64,000 nucleotides of DNA from CAZKNF01 sp964554105 (GCA_964554105.1 CAZKNF010000011.1:6975-70974); one strand, 5' to 3'; counted from the stretch's first letter, positions 54,963-64,000 are shown. Numbers and translations: made by a program. Notes: generated by a model from the letters alone, not told the origin.

Positions 54963-56612
54963 ATGGCTATTCGGCGAATTGGAACCATGATCATCCAGAA
55001 CCGCATCATGTCGTGCATCCTGATGCTCGCCGTCGCGACGGGGTCCTTCTCCCCGACCGCGTCGGCCCAGGAGCCGCTGGATGCCCACGTCATGAGGCTG
55101 GCTGACGACTGGGCGATCGACGGCTCCCTCCCCACCAATTCCATGCTCATCAGCCTGCAGGGGCTGGCGAATCAGGGCGCCCCGCGCCTCTACTTCATCT
55201 ATCCACCGGACTGGACGTTCACGTTCACCGAATCCGTCTACGAGTACTACGGCGACACACACAACATCCGATTCACGGAGCTCTCGACGGCCGAAGAGGC
55301 GCTTGAGGAGTTTGCCGGCCATGCCGACGGGTACGTCGTGTGGGATACCGACGAGCGCACGTCGCTAATCGTCGCCTTCACTGTTGCCGGCCTCGAGGAT
55401 GCCGTCGTGGTGTCCGAAGACCTCATCCCCCTCGTCGAAGAACACGGCCTCGAAGCCGTCGAAGACTTTCGAGGGCGCTTCAGCGGGTGGTCGGATTACG
55501 AAATATATCAGTGGGCGTACGACGAGTACTGGGACCGGACGAGCAAGGACTACGTGGTCTGGATGGGCGGGGTACACGGCAATGTGATGGAGCCCGGCGT
55601 CGCAGATTTCGGGATCTATCAGGACGCATTCTTCACCGACCTTTCGGCCGATCCGTCGGACACGCTCGAGTACGATCTCGCCGACAAGCTCCTGGGCGAG
55701 ATGAACACGCGGTCGATCGTGATGGGCTGGCATTCCTACAGGAAGGATACGGAGGGCCAGCACGTGACCCTCACATCCAGCCACGGCCTCAAGATGGAGG
55801 GGCTGAACTCGCTGCCGAACACCAGCTTCAACACGCAGATTCCGACGACGCCCGGTTACCGCTTCATCAACAACCATAACGTCGCGCCGGACACCACGCT
55901 TGTGCCCGAGGAGAAGGTCTACGTCACTCCGATCCAGACCGACGGCCTGGGGATCGGCGCCTGGCTGCAGCCCGGCAGGGGCGAGATCCCGTACGCATGG
56001 GAAGTCACGATGAACTGGTCCTGGCTCTCCCCGGCGCTCCTTCAGTATTTCTATGACATGGCCACCCCGAGCGATTACTTCATCGGTGTGCTGTCGGGGC
56101 CCGGATACATGTATCCCAAGCCGATTCCGAGTGAACACTTGCCGCCTCTCATCTACGAGGCGAACGACCTCATGAAGGATCTGGACCTGCGGGTATTCGA
56201 GATCATGGACTACTCGGAGGGCAATCGGCTCGAAGGAAATCTCGATCTGCCGGAGGCGGTCGTTGAGGCGTACTATGAGGGCATGCCGGATGCCATCGGC
56301 TTCGTGAACGGCTATGGCCCGGCGCATACATTCGACGTCCGCGACGGACGCCCCTTCGTCTCCTATGATTATTATCTCAGTGAACGCCGTCCCGTGGAAG
56401 AGGCCGTCGCCGACCTCGAGGAGCTGGCGCGGCTGAACTCGGACCGGCCGTACTTTCTCACGATGCACGTCCGCCAGTGGCGCAGCATCGAGCACGTCAA
56501 GAGCATCCTCGATCAGCTCGGCGACGAATTCGAGGTTGTGCCTCTCGACGTCTTCCTCAAGCTGGCCGCCGCGGAGCCGACGTTTAAAACCAACTATCTG
56601 GGAGAACAGTGA
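54963..56612 (+). CDS. GxGYxYP family exported protein (putative glycoside hydrolase)
   Basis: A 549-residue secreted protein with a signal peptide ending near SASAQ. The name-giving motif is GPGYMYPKP at about 380, and other parts such as QGLANQGAPRLYFIY and VTMNWSWLSPALLQYFY fit the GxGYxYP family, a group found mostly near carbohydrate genes and thought to be glycosidase-like. The ATG at 54963 is preferred; 54987 is an alternative. The frame is open to 54504, but that part overlaps the previous gene and is not like the family. It is probably periplasmic and part of the glycan-processing block. Confidence 0.85.
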   Translation: MAIRRIGTMIIQNRIMSCILMLAVATGSFSPTASAQEPLDAHVMRLADDWAIDGSLPTNSMLISLQGLANQGAPRLYFIYPPDWTFTFTESVYEYYGDTHNIRFTELSTAEEALEEFAGHADGYVVWDTDERTSLIVAFTVAGLEDAVVVSEDLIPLVEEHGLEAVEDFRGRFSGWSDYEIYQWAYDEYWDRTSKDYVVWMGGVHGNVMEPGVADFGIYQDAFFTDLSADPSDTLEYDLADKLLGEMNTRSIVMGWHSYRKDTEGQHVTLTSSHGLKMEGLNSLPNTSFNTQIPTTPGYRFINNHNVAPDTTLVPEEKVYVTPIQTDGLGIGAWLQPGRGEIPYAWEVTMNWSWLSPALLQYFYDMATPSDYFIGVLSGPGYMYPKPIPSEHLPPLIYEANDLMKDLDLRVFEIMDYSEGNRLEGNLDLPEAVVEAYYEGMPDAIGFVNGYGPAHTFDVRDGRPFVSYDYYLSERRPVEEAVADLEELARLNSDRPYFLTMHVRQWRSIEHVKSILDQLGDEFEVVPLDVFLKLAAAEPTFKTNYLGEQ

Positions 56613-56688
56613 GGCGGTTGGCCGAGATACGGATGTTTCGAATGGCCCACACTGGGAAGTTTTGGACGGCACAGATTCGGAGGTTGTC

Positions 56689-57876
56689 ATGCAAACAGGT
56701 CTCTCCGTATTTCCGCTGACGGATCGCCTGCGAAGAGCGGCGCTCATCGAACAGACGTCGATCCGGCACCTCTGCGGCTGGTTCATCGCGGCCCGGCCGT
56801 ACGAGCTCAAGCACCGCTTTGGCTATCACGCCTGGGATCATGCCGAGCATGCCGACTGGATCCAGGAGCGGCTCCGACTGCTGCGCGGCGGCATGGCCGG
56901 CGCAAGCATCGAGCCGGCACTGCTGGCATTCCTCGACCTGACGCTGCACGCACCGGACGAGTACGCCTACATCCGCGGCGCCTATCAGGTGCTGAAGGCA
57001 GAGCTGCTGGAATTTTACGAAGAGATGCTGGCGCAATGCGACCCTTCGGCAAACGCCTACGACGTCCGGCTGCTGAACCGGATCATCCCGGAACTTCGCG
57101 AGCAGATCGCCTGGAGCCGCGACGCACTTTCTTCCGATCCCAATCCTGAGCAATCCGAAGCCTGGGCAGCGTACCTGCGGGATTCGCTCGACGCAATCGG
57201 CGGCATCACCTGCCGGATAAGCTCAGGCGCAGACGCCATCGGTGAGCATCCACTCACGAAGCACTTTATGCTTCCGGACCGCATCGTCTTTGATGAGCGG
57301 ATCACGGACAAGCCGCTGATGCCGCACGATCAGAAGGTCCAGCTCCCGTACGAAGAAGCTCTCCGCGAACAGTTTCGTGTCTTCTTCAATGAGGTGTACG
57401 CGGCCGCGATGCTCGCAGCGCTGTTGTACGACAGCTTCGAACAACACCTCCCGTGGGGTTTCATCCACAACTTCACGCGGCAGTTCTGGGACGAATGCCG
57501 CCACTCGGAATTCGGCGCGGTGCGGCTAAAAGAGCTCGGCTACGAACCCGACCGCTGCGATCAGCGGCTCTTCCGCAACAGCCTCGCCATGCCGCTGATT
57601 CATCGTACGTGCTATCTTACACTGGTGCTCGAGCCGTACTATATGCCGCGCAAGAAACCGCGATTCGAAGAATACGGCCGCGCCAACGACGCACGGTCAC
57701 AGCTCTTCGCGGATCACGACTGGTCGGACGAAATCAACCACGTGCGCCTCGGCAAGGACTGGTTGGAGAAGCTCCTCGTAGACGACGCCCGCGACGTGCG
57801 GCAGATCAAGGAGGAAACCGAAGAGATGCTTTCGCGGATCGAGGGCGAGCGCGCGGCACAGCTCTCGCCGTTTTGA
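56689..57876 (+). CDS. Ferritin-like diiron protein (DUF455-like)
   Basis: A 395-residue helical, cytoplasmic protein. Two ExxH motifs, DECRHSEFG (about 275) and DEINHVRLG (about 350), and an early HAWDHAEH cluster (about 46) look like the ligands of a carboxylate-bridged diiron site in a ferritin-like bundle, similar to DUF455 and MiaE-like proteins. The start at 56689 has GGAGG seven bases upstream; a longer frame overlaps the GxGYxYP gene. The substrate is unknown. A diiron oxidase or hydroxylase among glycan genes is unexpected and could act on a sugar-linked amine or lipid. Confidence 0.7.
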   Translation: MQTGLSVFPLTDRLRRAALIEQTSIRHLCGWFIAARPYELKHRFGYHAWDHAEHADWIQERLRLLRGGMAGASIEPALLAFLDLTLHAPDEYAYIRGAYQVLKAELLEFYEEMLAQCDPSANAYDVRLLNRIIPELREQIAWSRDALSSDPNPEQSEAWAAYLRDSLDAIGGITCRISSGADAIGEHPLTKHFMLPDRIVFDERITDKPLMPHDQKVQLPYEEALREQFRVFFNEVYAAAMLAALLYDSFEQHLPWGFIHNFTRQFWDECRHSEFGAVRLKELGYEPDRCDQRLFRNSLAMPLIHRTCYLTLVLEPYYMPRKKPRFEEYGRANDARSQLFADHDWSDEINHVRLGKDWLEKLLVDDARDVRQIKEETEEMLSRIEGERAAQLSPF

Positions 57877-57960
57877 GGCGCGTGTCCTATAATTGGATGC
57901 AACACCTCACGTGCCGTTCATCGCGTGAGCCGCTTTCTCCATCGCAAAACTGCCCGAGCG

Positions 57961-60081
57961 ATGCCCACTCGTCGTGATTTTCTGCACCTGACGTGCCTCG
58001 GCACACCGCTGCTGCTCCTCCCCTCCCTTGCGCACCCCTCTCAAGGTGCGCCGGGAATGCGGCGTCTATCCAGCCTTGCCGGCGTGGATTCCGGAGCGCT
58101 GCCGGTCGATGCCGCGACCCCCGGCGCGCGCATCACATTCGGCCTCTTCTTCGATGAAGCCGACCTTTCCGCGCTGCAGGAGCGGTTCTCGAGTGAGCCG
58201 AAGTTCGCCTCGCTGCAGCAGCGGCTTTCGACCTTCGATCGCGAGGCGGAACGCCGCTTTCTGGAGTCGGAGGTGCAGTACAACGACCACCTCATCCACA
58301 TCGCGCGCGTGAGCGGAACGGCCCAGGACATGGCATTCTACTATGCGATGACGGACGACGAGGACGCCGGATCGCTCTCGATCGATGCCGTCCGCAGCTT
58401 GATGAGTTTCCCGCACTGGGACTATTTCCTTGAAGCGGACGAGCACATCATCGGACTGCAGCGTGCGCCCGCGGCTTCGATGGCGGTGGCGCTCGCATCC
58501 GACTGGCTGGGCGACCTCGTGGATGAAGAGGAGCGAACCGAATGGCTTCGCACGATGGGGATGCGCGGACTCGAGCCGAACTACCGCGCCCTGCACGGCA
58601 TGCGTCATCCTGATCAGGTCGCCGGCTGGACGATCGACGAAAGCAGCACCTATTTCGAACACCGTCCGGGCGACCGAATGGATCTGTCGAATTGGCCGCG
58701 CATCCTTGACCGTACGAACCTAAAGGCGGTGCCCGCCTCGGCGCTTGCGGTCGGTACGGCCGCATACCGCCGGCGGTTCGGAGACGACGACGCGTCCGAT
58801 CGATGGCAGGAGCAGGCCGTATTCAGCCTGCGCACGTTTCGCGATCTCTTCGCCGCAGACGGCTCCTACGACGAGGGCGTCTCGTACGCGAACTATACGA
58901 CGGTCCACCTCGCCCAGGCGGCAGCCGTGCTGTGGCGCCTGTTCGATCTGGACCTGTACGACATTCTGGATTGGACCGGGTATGTGGATTTCCTCCGGGA
59001 GATGGCGATGCCGACCGCGGAGGAGCCGTACGCCATCGTCAATTTCGGCGACAGCTCGGGGGGCGCGACCGCCGCCGTGCCGTACTGGACGGCCGGCCGC
59101 TCGCGAGACGGACGCAGCCAATGGTTCGGGGAAACGATGACGGCCGAACACGACGAGTGGTCGCTGATTTGGTACGATCCGGACGTGACACCCGACCCGC
59201 CTCCGGACCGGCCGCACCTGTGGCAGTCGGATCTCGATTGGATGGTGGCACGCACCGGCTACTCCGCCGATGATCTCGTCGTCGCCATGCGCAGCGGAGG
59301 TCCGGCCAATCACGAACACGCCGACCGCAACGGCATCATTGTGAAGTGTTTCGGTGAACAACTCGTCGCCGACCCCTATCGTCCGCCGTACAGCTTCAGC
59401 GATCCTTCGTGGATGATGCGGACCACCGAGGGACACAGTGCGCTTCTTATCGACGGTCGCGGACACCAGTACCACGACGGCAGCGAAGGCACCAACCCCT
59501 CCGATGCCGCGGCGCGCATCGTTCGCGTTACCGAGCGCGACGGATACTCTGCGTGGACGAGCGACGCCACGCCGGCATACCGGCTCGTGCTTCCGGACGT
59601 GGCGTCGGTCACGCGCACGATGATCGTGCTGTACGAATTCCCGGCGGTGATCGTCATCGACAAGGTGCTGAAAGAGCGAGATCCGTCACGGATACAGGCG
59701 CGCTTCTTCGGCTACAATAGAGACGGCCGAGGCCGCGTCGAGGCCGGCGAAAGCGGCTTCCGGTCCATCCGGCCGGGCGCCGCGCTGACCGGCTCCGCGA
59801 CCTCGCCTATGGGCGCCGCGGCCCGGACGGACGTCCTGCCTATCCCGGAAGAGACCGCCCGCCTCCATCCCTTCGCCGAGATCTCGACACAGGAGGCGAG
59901 CCTCACTCCGGTCCTCGCGACCGTCCTCATCCCAGAACGCGGCACGGACGGTGAAGCTAATATCGCGTTCAGCGCTTCCGGAGGCGATGCTTACGAGGTC
60001 GTCGGAAGCCTCGGAGATCGGCGGTTCCGCTGCGTCATCCACGATACCGACGCAATTCCCGAATTCGAGATCGAGGTGTAA
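57961..60081 (+). CDS. Heparinase II/III-like protein 2 with Tat-type leader
   Basis: A 706-residue protein of the heparinase II/III fold. The leader MPTRRDFLHLTCLG carries twin arginines before a hydrophobic segment, so Tat export is likely; an upstream ATG at 57925 is less probable. A helical toroid fills about 60-400 (DGSYDEGVSYANYTTVH), and the C-terminal domain has the family motif GGPANHEHADRNG, the counterpart of the metal/structural motif of lyase 1. Unlike lyase 1 it seems soluble after Tat export. It follows the ferritin-like gene by 84 bases on the same strand and probably acts on the same polymer family. Confidence 0.83.
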   Translation: MPTRRDFLHLTCLGTPLLLLPSLAHPSQGAPGMRRLSSLAGVDSGALPVDAATPGARITFGLFFDEADLSALQERFSSEPKFASLQQRLSTFDREAERRFLESEVQYNDHLIHIARVSGTAQDMAFYYAMTDDEDAGSLSIDAVRSLMSFPHWDYFLEADEHIIGLQRAPAASMAVALASDWLGDLVDEEERTEWLRTMGMRGLEPNYRALHGMRHPDQVAGWTIDESSTYFEHRPGDRMDLSNWPRILDRTNLKAVPASALAVGTAAYRRRFGDDDASDRWQEQAVFSLRTFRDLFAADGSYDEGVSYANYTTVHLAQAAAVLWRLFDLDLYDILDWTGYVDFLREMAMPTAEEPYAIVNFGDSSGGATAAVPYWTAGRSRDGRSQWFGETMTAEHDEWSLIWYDPDVTPDPPPDRPHLWQSDLDWMVARTGYSADDLVVAMRSGGPANHEHADRNGIIVKCFGEQLVADPYRPPYSFSDPSWMMRTTEGHSALLIDGRGHQYHDGSEGTNPSDAAARIVRVTERDGYSAWTSDATPAYRLVLPDVASVTRTMIVLYEFPAVIVIDKVLKERDPSRIQARFFGYNRDGRGRVEAGESGFRSIRPGAALTGSATSPMGAAARTDVLPIPEETARLHPFAEISTQEASLTPVLATVLIPERGTDGEANIAFSASGGDAYEVVGSLGDRRFRCVIHDTDAIPEFEIEV

Positions 60082-60092
60082 GACACACCCTC

Positions 60093-61724
60093 ATGGCCTA
60101 TCTCGATTGCCACGCTTCTCTGGGCATGCACGGTCCGACGGACGAGCGGGTGCCGTGGTCGCTCTCGTCGCTGCTCGACGACATGCGCCATACCGGCATC
60201 CATGGAGCACTCGTCTGGCACTGGCTCGCGCGCGAGTACGATCCGGCGTTCGGCAATCAGCGGCTTCTCGAGGAAATCGCAGACGATCGCGACCGCCTCT
60301 TTCCGTGCTGGGTTCTCCTCCCGCATCACACCGGCGAGATGGCGGCCGGGCCGGACGTTGTCTCACTGATGAAGGAGCGCGGCGTCCGTGCGGCCAAGAT
60401 GTTTCCCCGGCGCCATCATTATCGCTTCGATGAATCCGTCTGCGGAGCACTATTCGGCGACCTAGAGCGAGCCCGAATTCCGCTGCTTCTCGACGTCGGA
60501 CTGTACGGCGAGGATCTCCAGGTCACGTTTGAGGAGGTGGACCGGTTGTGTCGGCGACACCCGGATCTGCCGGTCATCCTCCAGAAAGCGCGATGGGAAA
60601 GCACGCGGGACGTCACCGCGCTCATGATCGATCACCCGAATACGTACATCGAGTTCTCGAGCTTCCAGATCCACTACGGGCTCGAGTTCATGGCGGAGAA
60701 GATTGGCGCCGACCGCCTCTTGCTCGGAACCGAATGGCCGTTCAAGAGCCCCGGTGCGGCGCGGTCGTTCATCGACTATTGCGAACTCGCGCCCGGCGAC
60801 AAGGCGGCCGTCGGCGGCGGCAATCTAGCCCGCCTGCTCAAGCTCGACGATCTCCCGGAACCATATCCGGCGCCTGACGACGATCGCATCCTCTCGAAAG
60901 CCAGGCAAGGCTTGCCGCTGGACCATATTCCGGTAATTGATCCGCATACCCACGTGCTGCACGACGGACTTATGGGTTCCGGCTACCTCACCATGCCCTT
61001 CGGAGACGCCGAACACATGATTCGGCGCAACCGCCGGCTCGGCATCGACCGGTTTTGCTGCTCGTCGTGGATCGGCATCTGGATCGATTACCGGCGCGGC
61101 AATGAGCTGATTCACGAGCTCACGCAGCGCTATCCGAATGACGTCATCGGGTATGCGACCATCGATCCGAAGAAGAGTGACGACTTCGAAGCCGACATCC
61201 GGCTCTGTCACGATGAATACGGCTTTCCCGGGCTCAAACCGTACAATCCGCGTGTCGGACTGCCGTACAATTCGCCGCAGTACGACGCCTGGTATGCGAA
61301 GGGCAATGAGATCGGCGCGTTCGTCAAGCTTCATCAGACCGCAATCGGCGATTCGTTTCTCGACGAGATCGCGGACCTCTCGAAGCGGTATCCAAACATG
61401 AACTACCTGCTCGCGCATTCGGCGTGGACGTGGGAGATCGCGCGCAGCCGGGCGGCGTTCGCTCGGGAGCGGCCGAATATCTATCTGGATCTCACCTTCA
61501 CCAGCGTTCTGCACGGCGTCATCGAATATTTCGTCGACGAGGGGCTGTCAGACAGGGTTCTATTCTGCACCGATGCGCCCATGCGCGATCCGATTCCTCA
61601 ATTTGGATGGGTCGTCTACAGCCGAATCGGCGAAACGGAGAAGGAGAAGATTCTCGGAGGCAATATGCTCCGCGTTCTCGAGCACGCCGGCATGGACGTC
61701 GAGGATCTGCGAACAGCCCGATGA
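60093..61724 (+). CDS. Two-domain amidohydrolase-like protein (tandem TIM barrels)
   Basis: A 543-residue protein made of two amidohydrolase_2-type barrels in a row. Domain one (about 1-250) starts AYLDCHASLG and contains LLGTEWPFKSP; domain two (about 285-535) starts PVIDPHTHVLHDG, with AHSAW (His) and FCTDAPMRDP (Asp). Domain two keeps the HxH motif, while domain one has CH in that place, so only the second may be fully catalytic. Single-domain relatives include lactonases and decarboxylases acting on sugar lactones. It lies 11 bases after lyase 2 and shares its transcript. Confidence 0.82.
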   Translation: MAYLDCHASLGMHGPTDERVPWSLSSLLDDMRHTGIHGALVWHWLAREYDPAFGNQRLLEEIADDRDRLFPCWVLLPHHTGEMAAGPDVVSLMKERGVRAAKMFPRRHHYRFDESVCGALFGDLERARIPLLLDVGLYGEDLQVTFEEVDRLCRRHPDLPVILQKARWESTRDVTALMIDHPNTYIEFSSFQIHYGLEFMAEKIGADRLLLGTEWPFKSPGAARSFIDYCELAPGDKAAVGGGNLARLLKLDDLPEPYPAPDDDRILSKARQGLPLDHIPVIDPHTHVLHDGLMGSGYLTMPFGDAEHMIRRNRRLGIDRFCCSSWIGIWIDYRRGNELIHELTQRYPNDVIGYATIDPKKSDDFEADIRLCHDEYGFPGLKPYNPRVGLPYNSPQYDAWYAKGNEIGAFVKLHQTAIGDSFLDEIADLSKRYPNMNYLLAHSAWTWEIARSRAAFARERPNIYLDLTFTSVLHGVIEYFVDEGLSDRVLFCTDAPMRDPIPQFGWVVYSRIGETEKEKILGGNMLRVLEHAGMDVEDLRTAR

Positions 61725-61740
61725 ACCGGAAGGGGCCTCC

Positions 61741-62991
61741 CTACACCAGTGCGGGATGGCGTTCAGCCACTTCGGCAAGCGCGCCCTCCATGGCTTCGAT
61801 CGTCTGATCGATTTCGGCGTCCCGATGTGCGTAGTTGAGCAGGAACGGCGTGCCGGCGAAGATACCCCTGCGATACAGCTCGCGGAAGAAGTCCTCCTGC
61901 GGCCTTTCGCCCGCCGTCTCACCTGATCCGAACCGGAACTGCAACGCCGGTGGGAGGCCGTAGCATTCCGCGTCTATTCCGACAGATCGCACCGCCCGGT
62001 CGAAGCCTTGCCGTAACCGTTCCCCCATCTTCCAGATGTGTGGAATGACGGATGACCGCTTCATCTCCTCCAGCGTTGCGCGAGCGGCTGCAAGAGAGAG
62101 CGTCTCGCCGGCATACGTACTCGTAATGATGACGTCGTCGAGCTTAGCCATGATATCACGCCGACCGCCGAATGCAGCGAGCGGATATCCATTGGCGATC
62201 GCCTTCGCGTACGTGGTCAGATCCGGTATGATGCCGAAATACTCCTGCGCTCCGCCGAGCGCGAGTCTGAATCCGGTCAAGACCTGATCGAAGATGAGCA
62301 CGGAGCCGTGTCGCTCCGTCAGAGTACGCATGTGGGCCACGAACTCCCGCGCGACATTGTCTCCCCAGTCGTACGGCACCATGATGACGGCAGCAATTTC
62401 GCTGCCTCGCTCCGCGAAGATTCGGTCGGCCTCGTCGATGTCTCCGTACGGCATTCGGGTAACGAGATCATCGAGTACGGCGGGGACACCGTTCCCTTCT
62501 CGCCGGCACCAGTTTTCCGCCTTGCCGGTCCCGCACGAGAACCAGTCACCGTGTCCGTGATAGCCGCAGGTAACGAGATGCTCTCGACCTGTGTACGCCC
62601 GCGCGAGACGCACGCAGGCCGTATTCACTTCGTTGCCGGTCTTCATGAAGCGGACCTGCTCTAGCCCGGGGATGAGTCCGGTTATCTCTTCCGCTACTTC
62701 TATCTCGAGCGGAGACGCCATGCTGAAGAGGACGCCTTTGTCCATCTGGGCGCGCACGGCGTCATCCACGGACGCGTGCTTGTATCCCAGGATGACCGGA
62801 CCGAGCGCCGAGCGAAAGTCGACGTACCACCGGCCGTCGACGTCCTGGATGCGACAGCCTTCCGCCCGCTCGATATAGAACGGCATCACTCCGCGCCACC
62901 GCTCGTCCGGCCTCTTCGCATTGGTCACCGTCCCCGACGGAATAAGCCGCCGAGCCCGCTCGAACATGTGTTCGGATTGATCCGTCTGCAT
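61741..62991 (-). CDS. Class III aminotransferase, glutamate-1-semialdehyde aminomutase-like
   Basis: A 416-residue PLP enzyme. The cofactor lysine is in TTYAKAIANGYPLAAFGG, the Asp in FDQVLTGFR (D-Q-V-like, replacing the usual DEV), and MKTGNEVNTACVRLARAYTGR is a family block. It is close to glutamate-1-semialdehyde aminomutases but may transaminate a keto-sugar or an amino-acid semialdehyde instead. The start at 62991 (MQTDQSEH) has GGAGG twelve bases upstream; ATG at 63003 is an alternative. It converges on the amidohydrolase gene with 16 bases between stops and is preceded by the carotenoid-oxygenase-like gene on the same strand. Confidence 0.9.
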   Translation of the reverse strand: MQTDQSEHMFERARRLIPSGTVTNAKRPDERWRGVMPFYIERAEGCRIQDVDGRWYVDFRSALGPVILGYKHASVDDAVRAQMDKGVLFSMASPLEIEVAEEITGLIPGLEQVRFMKTGNEVNTACVRLARAYTGREHLVTCGYHGHGDWFSCGTGKAENWCRREGNGVPAVLDDLVTRMPYGDIDEADRIFAERGSEIAAVIMVPYDWGDNVAREFVAHMRTLTERHGSVLIFDQVLTGFRLALGGAQEYFGIIPDLTTYAKAIANGYPLAAFGGRRDIMAKLDDVIITSTYAGETLSLAAARATLEEMKRSSVIPHIWKMGERLRQGFDRAVRSVGIDAECYGLPPALQFRFGSGETAGERPQEDFFRELYRRGIFAGTPFLLNYAHRDAEIDQTIEAMEGALAEVAERHPALV

Positions 62992-63106
62992 CCGTGTAAT
63001 CATCCTCCGTCTCAGATAAAGCTCCTTCCGTTCGGAAGCTGTAATGCCGAAGCCGGCATTTCCGCCGGGCGGGGTCTCTGGCACGACGTAACTGGTTGCA
63101 CCAGAT

Positions 63107-64000
63107 CTATTGTTCCTGTTTGTCCACCCCGTAAAAGTTGCCGTGGAATCCGAATGGCACGGCGGGCGCGCCGGTGGCACGACACAGCTCGCTGAGGTCG
63201 GTGGCATCAAGTACCACTAGGAAAGAGGAGCCGTTTCGGCCGTCGAGCACCACTGATACGACAACTCCGTCGTCCTCTTTCTCGCCGTCGGGGGCGGCCA
63301 ACATGATCGGCTCGCCGGGATAGCAATCCGCTTCGCTCCACGTCATGTGGTCTCCCGTCTCCACATCGATCTTGACGAGGCCATTCCAGTAGTCCGAGCC
63401 GTCGCCCTCCGAGATACCATACACGTAGCGCGTCGGACTCATGTGGTAGCGCTGATTGAAGCGGGGCAGCTCGATGGGAGCGCTCGACAGGATCCGGCCG
63501 GACACCTGCCGCGGCTCGTCGATGTCCGCCCCGGACACGTCCTCGAGGCGATAGCGCCGCATCCGACCGAGACTGGGAACCGTGGTCCTATCGCGCAGTC
63601 GGTCGACGAACAACTCATCGATGACAGCCGCATCGTCATGGCCGCACAGGTCGATAATCACGTCATCGCCTTCGTTCCATGCGTTGACGTTGTGGAAGGC
63701 GAAGAAAGCCTCACTCTGATAGCGGGCAACGAGCTTTCGCCGCCGCCGATCCACCACGTGAAAGATAGTCCCGGCTTCCGGCTCCCAACTCATGCTGTCG
63801 GTAATATTTCGGTTCCACAACAGCTTCAACGCATTCAGGTGGGTGGGCCAGATGATTAGAACGACGTAGCGCTCGGTAAGCGCGAAGCTGTGAATATATG
63901 CCGGAGGCGCATCAAAGCTCGCCAATACCTCATGCTCCGCCGGATCCTCGGCCACGCTGAAGACGGTGTACTGGCCAGTCCGACCGAGCTTCAGCGCGTA
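63107..64000 (-). CDS. Carotenoid oxygenase family protein (5' end beyond window)
   Basis: At least 298 residues of the C-terminal part of a carotenoid cleavage oxygenase/RPE65-like seven-bladed propeller. The frame stays open to the window edge, so the true start lies outside. Iron-ligand histidines are in PAYIHSFAL, FFAFHNVNAW and the terminal PFGFHGNF; ELPRFNQRYH and GLVKIDVETG are family stretches. Such Fe(II) enzymes split carotenoids or stilbene-like compounds. It is followed by the class III aminotransferase 115 bases later in the same direction; whether they cooperate is unknown. Confidence 0.83.
   Translation of the reverse strand, partial: YALKLGRTGQYTVFSVAEDPAEHEVLASFDAPPAYIHSFALTERYVVLIIWPTHLNALKLLWNRNITDSMSWEPEAGTIFHVVDRRRRKLVARYQSEAFFAFHNVNAWNEGDDVIIDLCGHDDAAVIDELFVDRLRDRTTVPSLGRMRRYRLEDVSGADIDEPRQVSGRILSSAPIELPRFNQRYHMSPTRYVYGISEGDGSDYWNGLVKIDVETGDHMTWSEADCYPGEPIMLAAPDGEKEDDGVVVSVVLDGRNGSSFLVVLDATDLSELCRATGAPAVPFGFHGNFYGVDKQEQ

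Overview
The window looks like a scaffold from a marine or halophilic member of the Bacteroidota/Rhodothermota (FCB) lineage, G+C rich by eye (roughly 60%). Signs of this lineage: a PorV/PorQ-type outer-membrane barrel, at least two proteins ending in a type IX secretion (T9SS) sorting domain, a TonB-dependent receptor with an N-terminal carboxypeptidase-regulatory-like domain, an AccD that has lost most zinc-finger cysteines (as I recall for Flavobacteriia/Cytophagia), and few strong Shine-Dalgarno sites. A run of 100 N (50088-50187) marks a scaffold join that cuts two convergent genes. No rRNA, tRNA, CRISPR array, insertion sequence or phage gene was seen.

Layout. (1) 1-15300 is mostly household: accD; a split YeeE/YedE sulfur transporter; a sensory block of a multi-PAS histidine kinase, a lone receiver and a receiver-SpoIIE phosphatase; a large UPF0182 membrane protein; a secreted FG-GAP/T9SS protein; a DoxX-like protein; and an RhlE-like helicase. 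(2) 15304-48710 is about 33 kb read entirely on the minus strand, a polysaccharide-utilisation-like locus. In reading order it holds an IclR regulator, TonB receptor, fibronectin-III/T9SS-like protein, PorV-like barrel, six-hairpin glycosidase-like enzyme, ABC sugar permeases and binding lipoprotein with a Tat-exported PLP enzyme between the permeases, a TIM-barrel epimerase and a Gfo/Idh/MocA oxidoreductase. Next come two copies of a 'beta-propeller + alpha/alpha-toroid' gene pair, then PhyH, GH88, Gfo/Idh/MocA, cupin, SDR, PhyH, a MetE-like catalytic domain and L-rhamnose catabolism (rhaI, rhaB, fused aldolase/dehydrogenase). (3) 48805-64000 holds a second, paralogous sugar-binding lipoprotein (cut by the gap), two heparinase II/III-like proteins, a sodium/solute symporter, a GxGYxYP-family protein, a ferritin-like protein, a double amidohydrolase, a class III aminotransferase and the end of a carotenoid-oxygenase-like gene.

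Working model (inference): a rhamnose- and uronate-containing glycan is bound at the surface by the TonB/T9SS system and cut by heparinase-like lyases and the toroid proteins. Oligosaccharides and sugars enter through the ABC and SSS carriers. GH88 removes the unsaturated uronate, oxidoreductases, epimerase and PhyH enzymes remodel the sugars, and RhaI, RhaB and the fused aldolase/dehydrogenase convert L-rhamnose to dihydroxyacetone phosphate and lactate. The IclR protein probably responds to a pathway intermediate; similar palindromic sequences sit at its own promoter and at the symporter/54427 promoter.

The best candidate for an undescribed system is the duplicated propeller/toroid pair at 27130-32801. 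Both proteins of one copy carry signal peptides and neither protein of the other does, which suggests matched periplasmic and cytoplasmic versions of the same two-protein machine.
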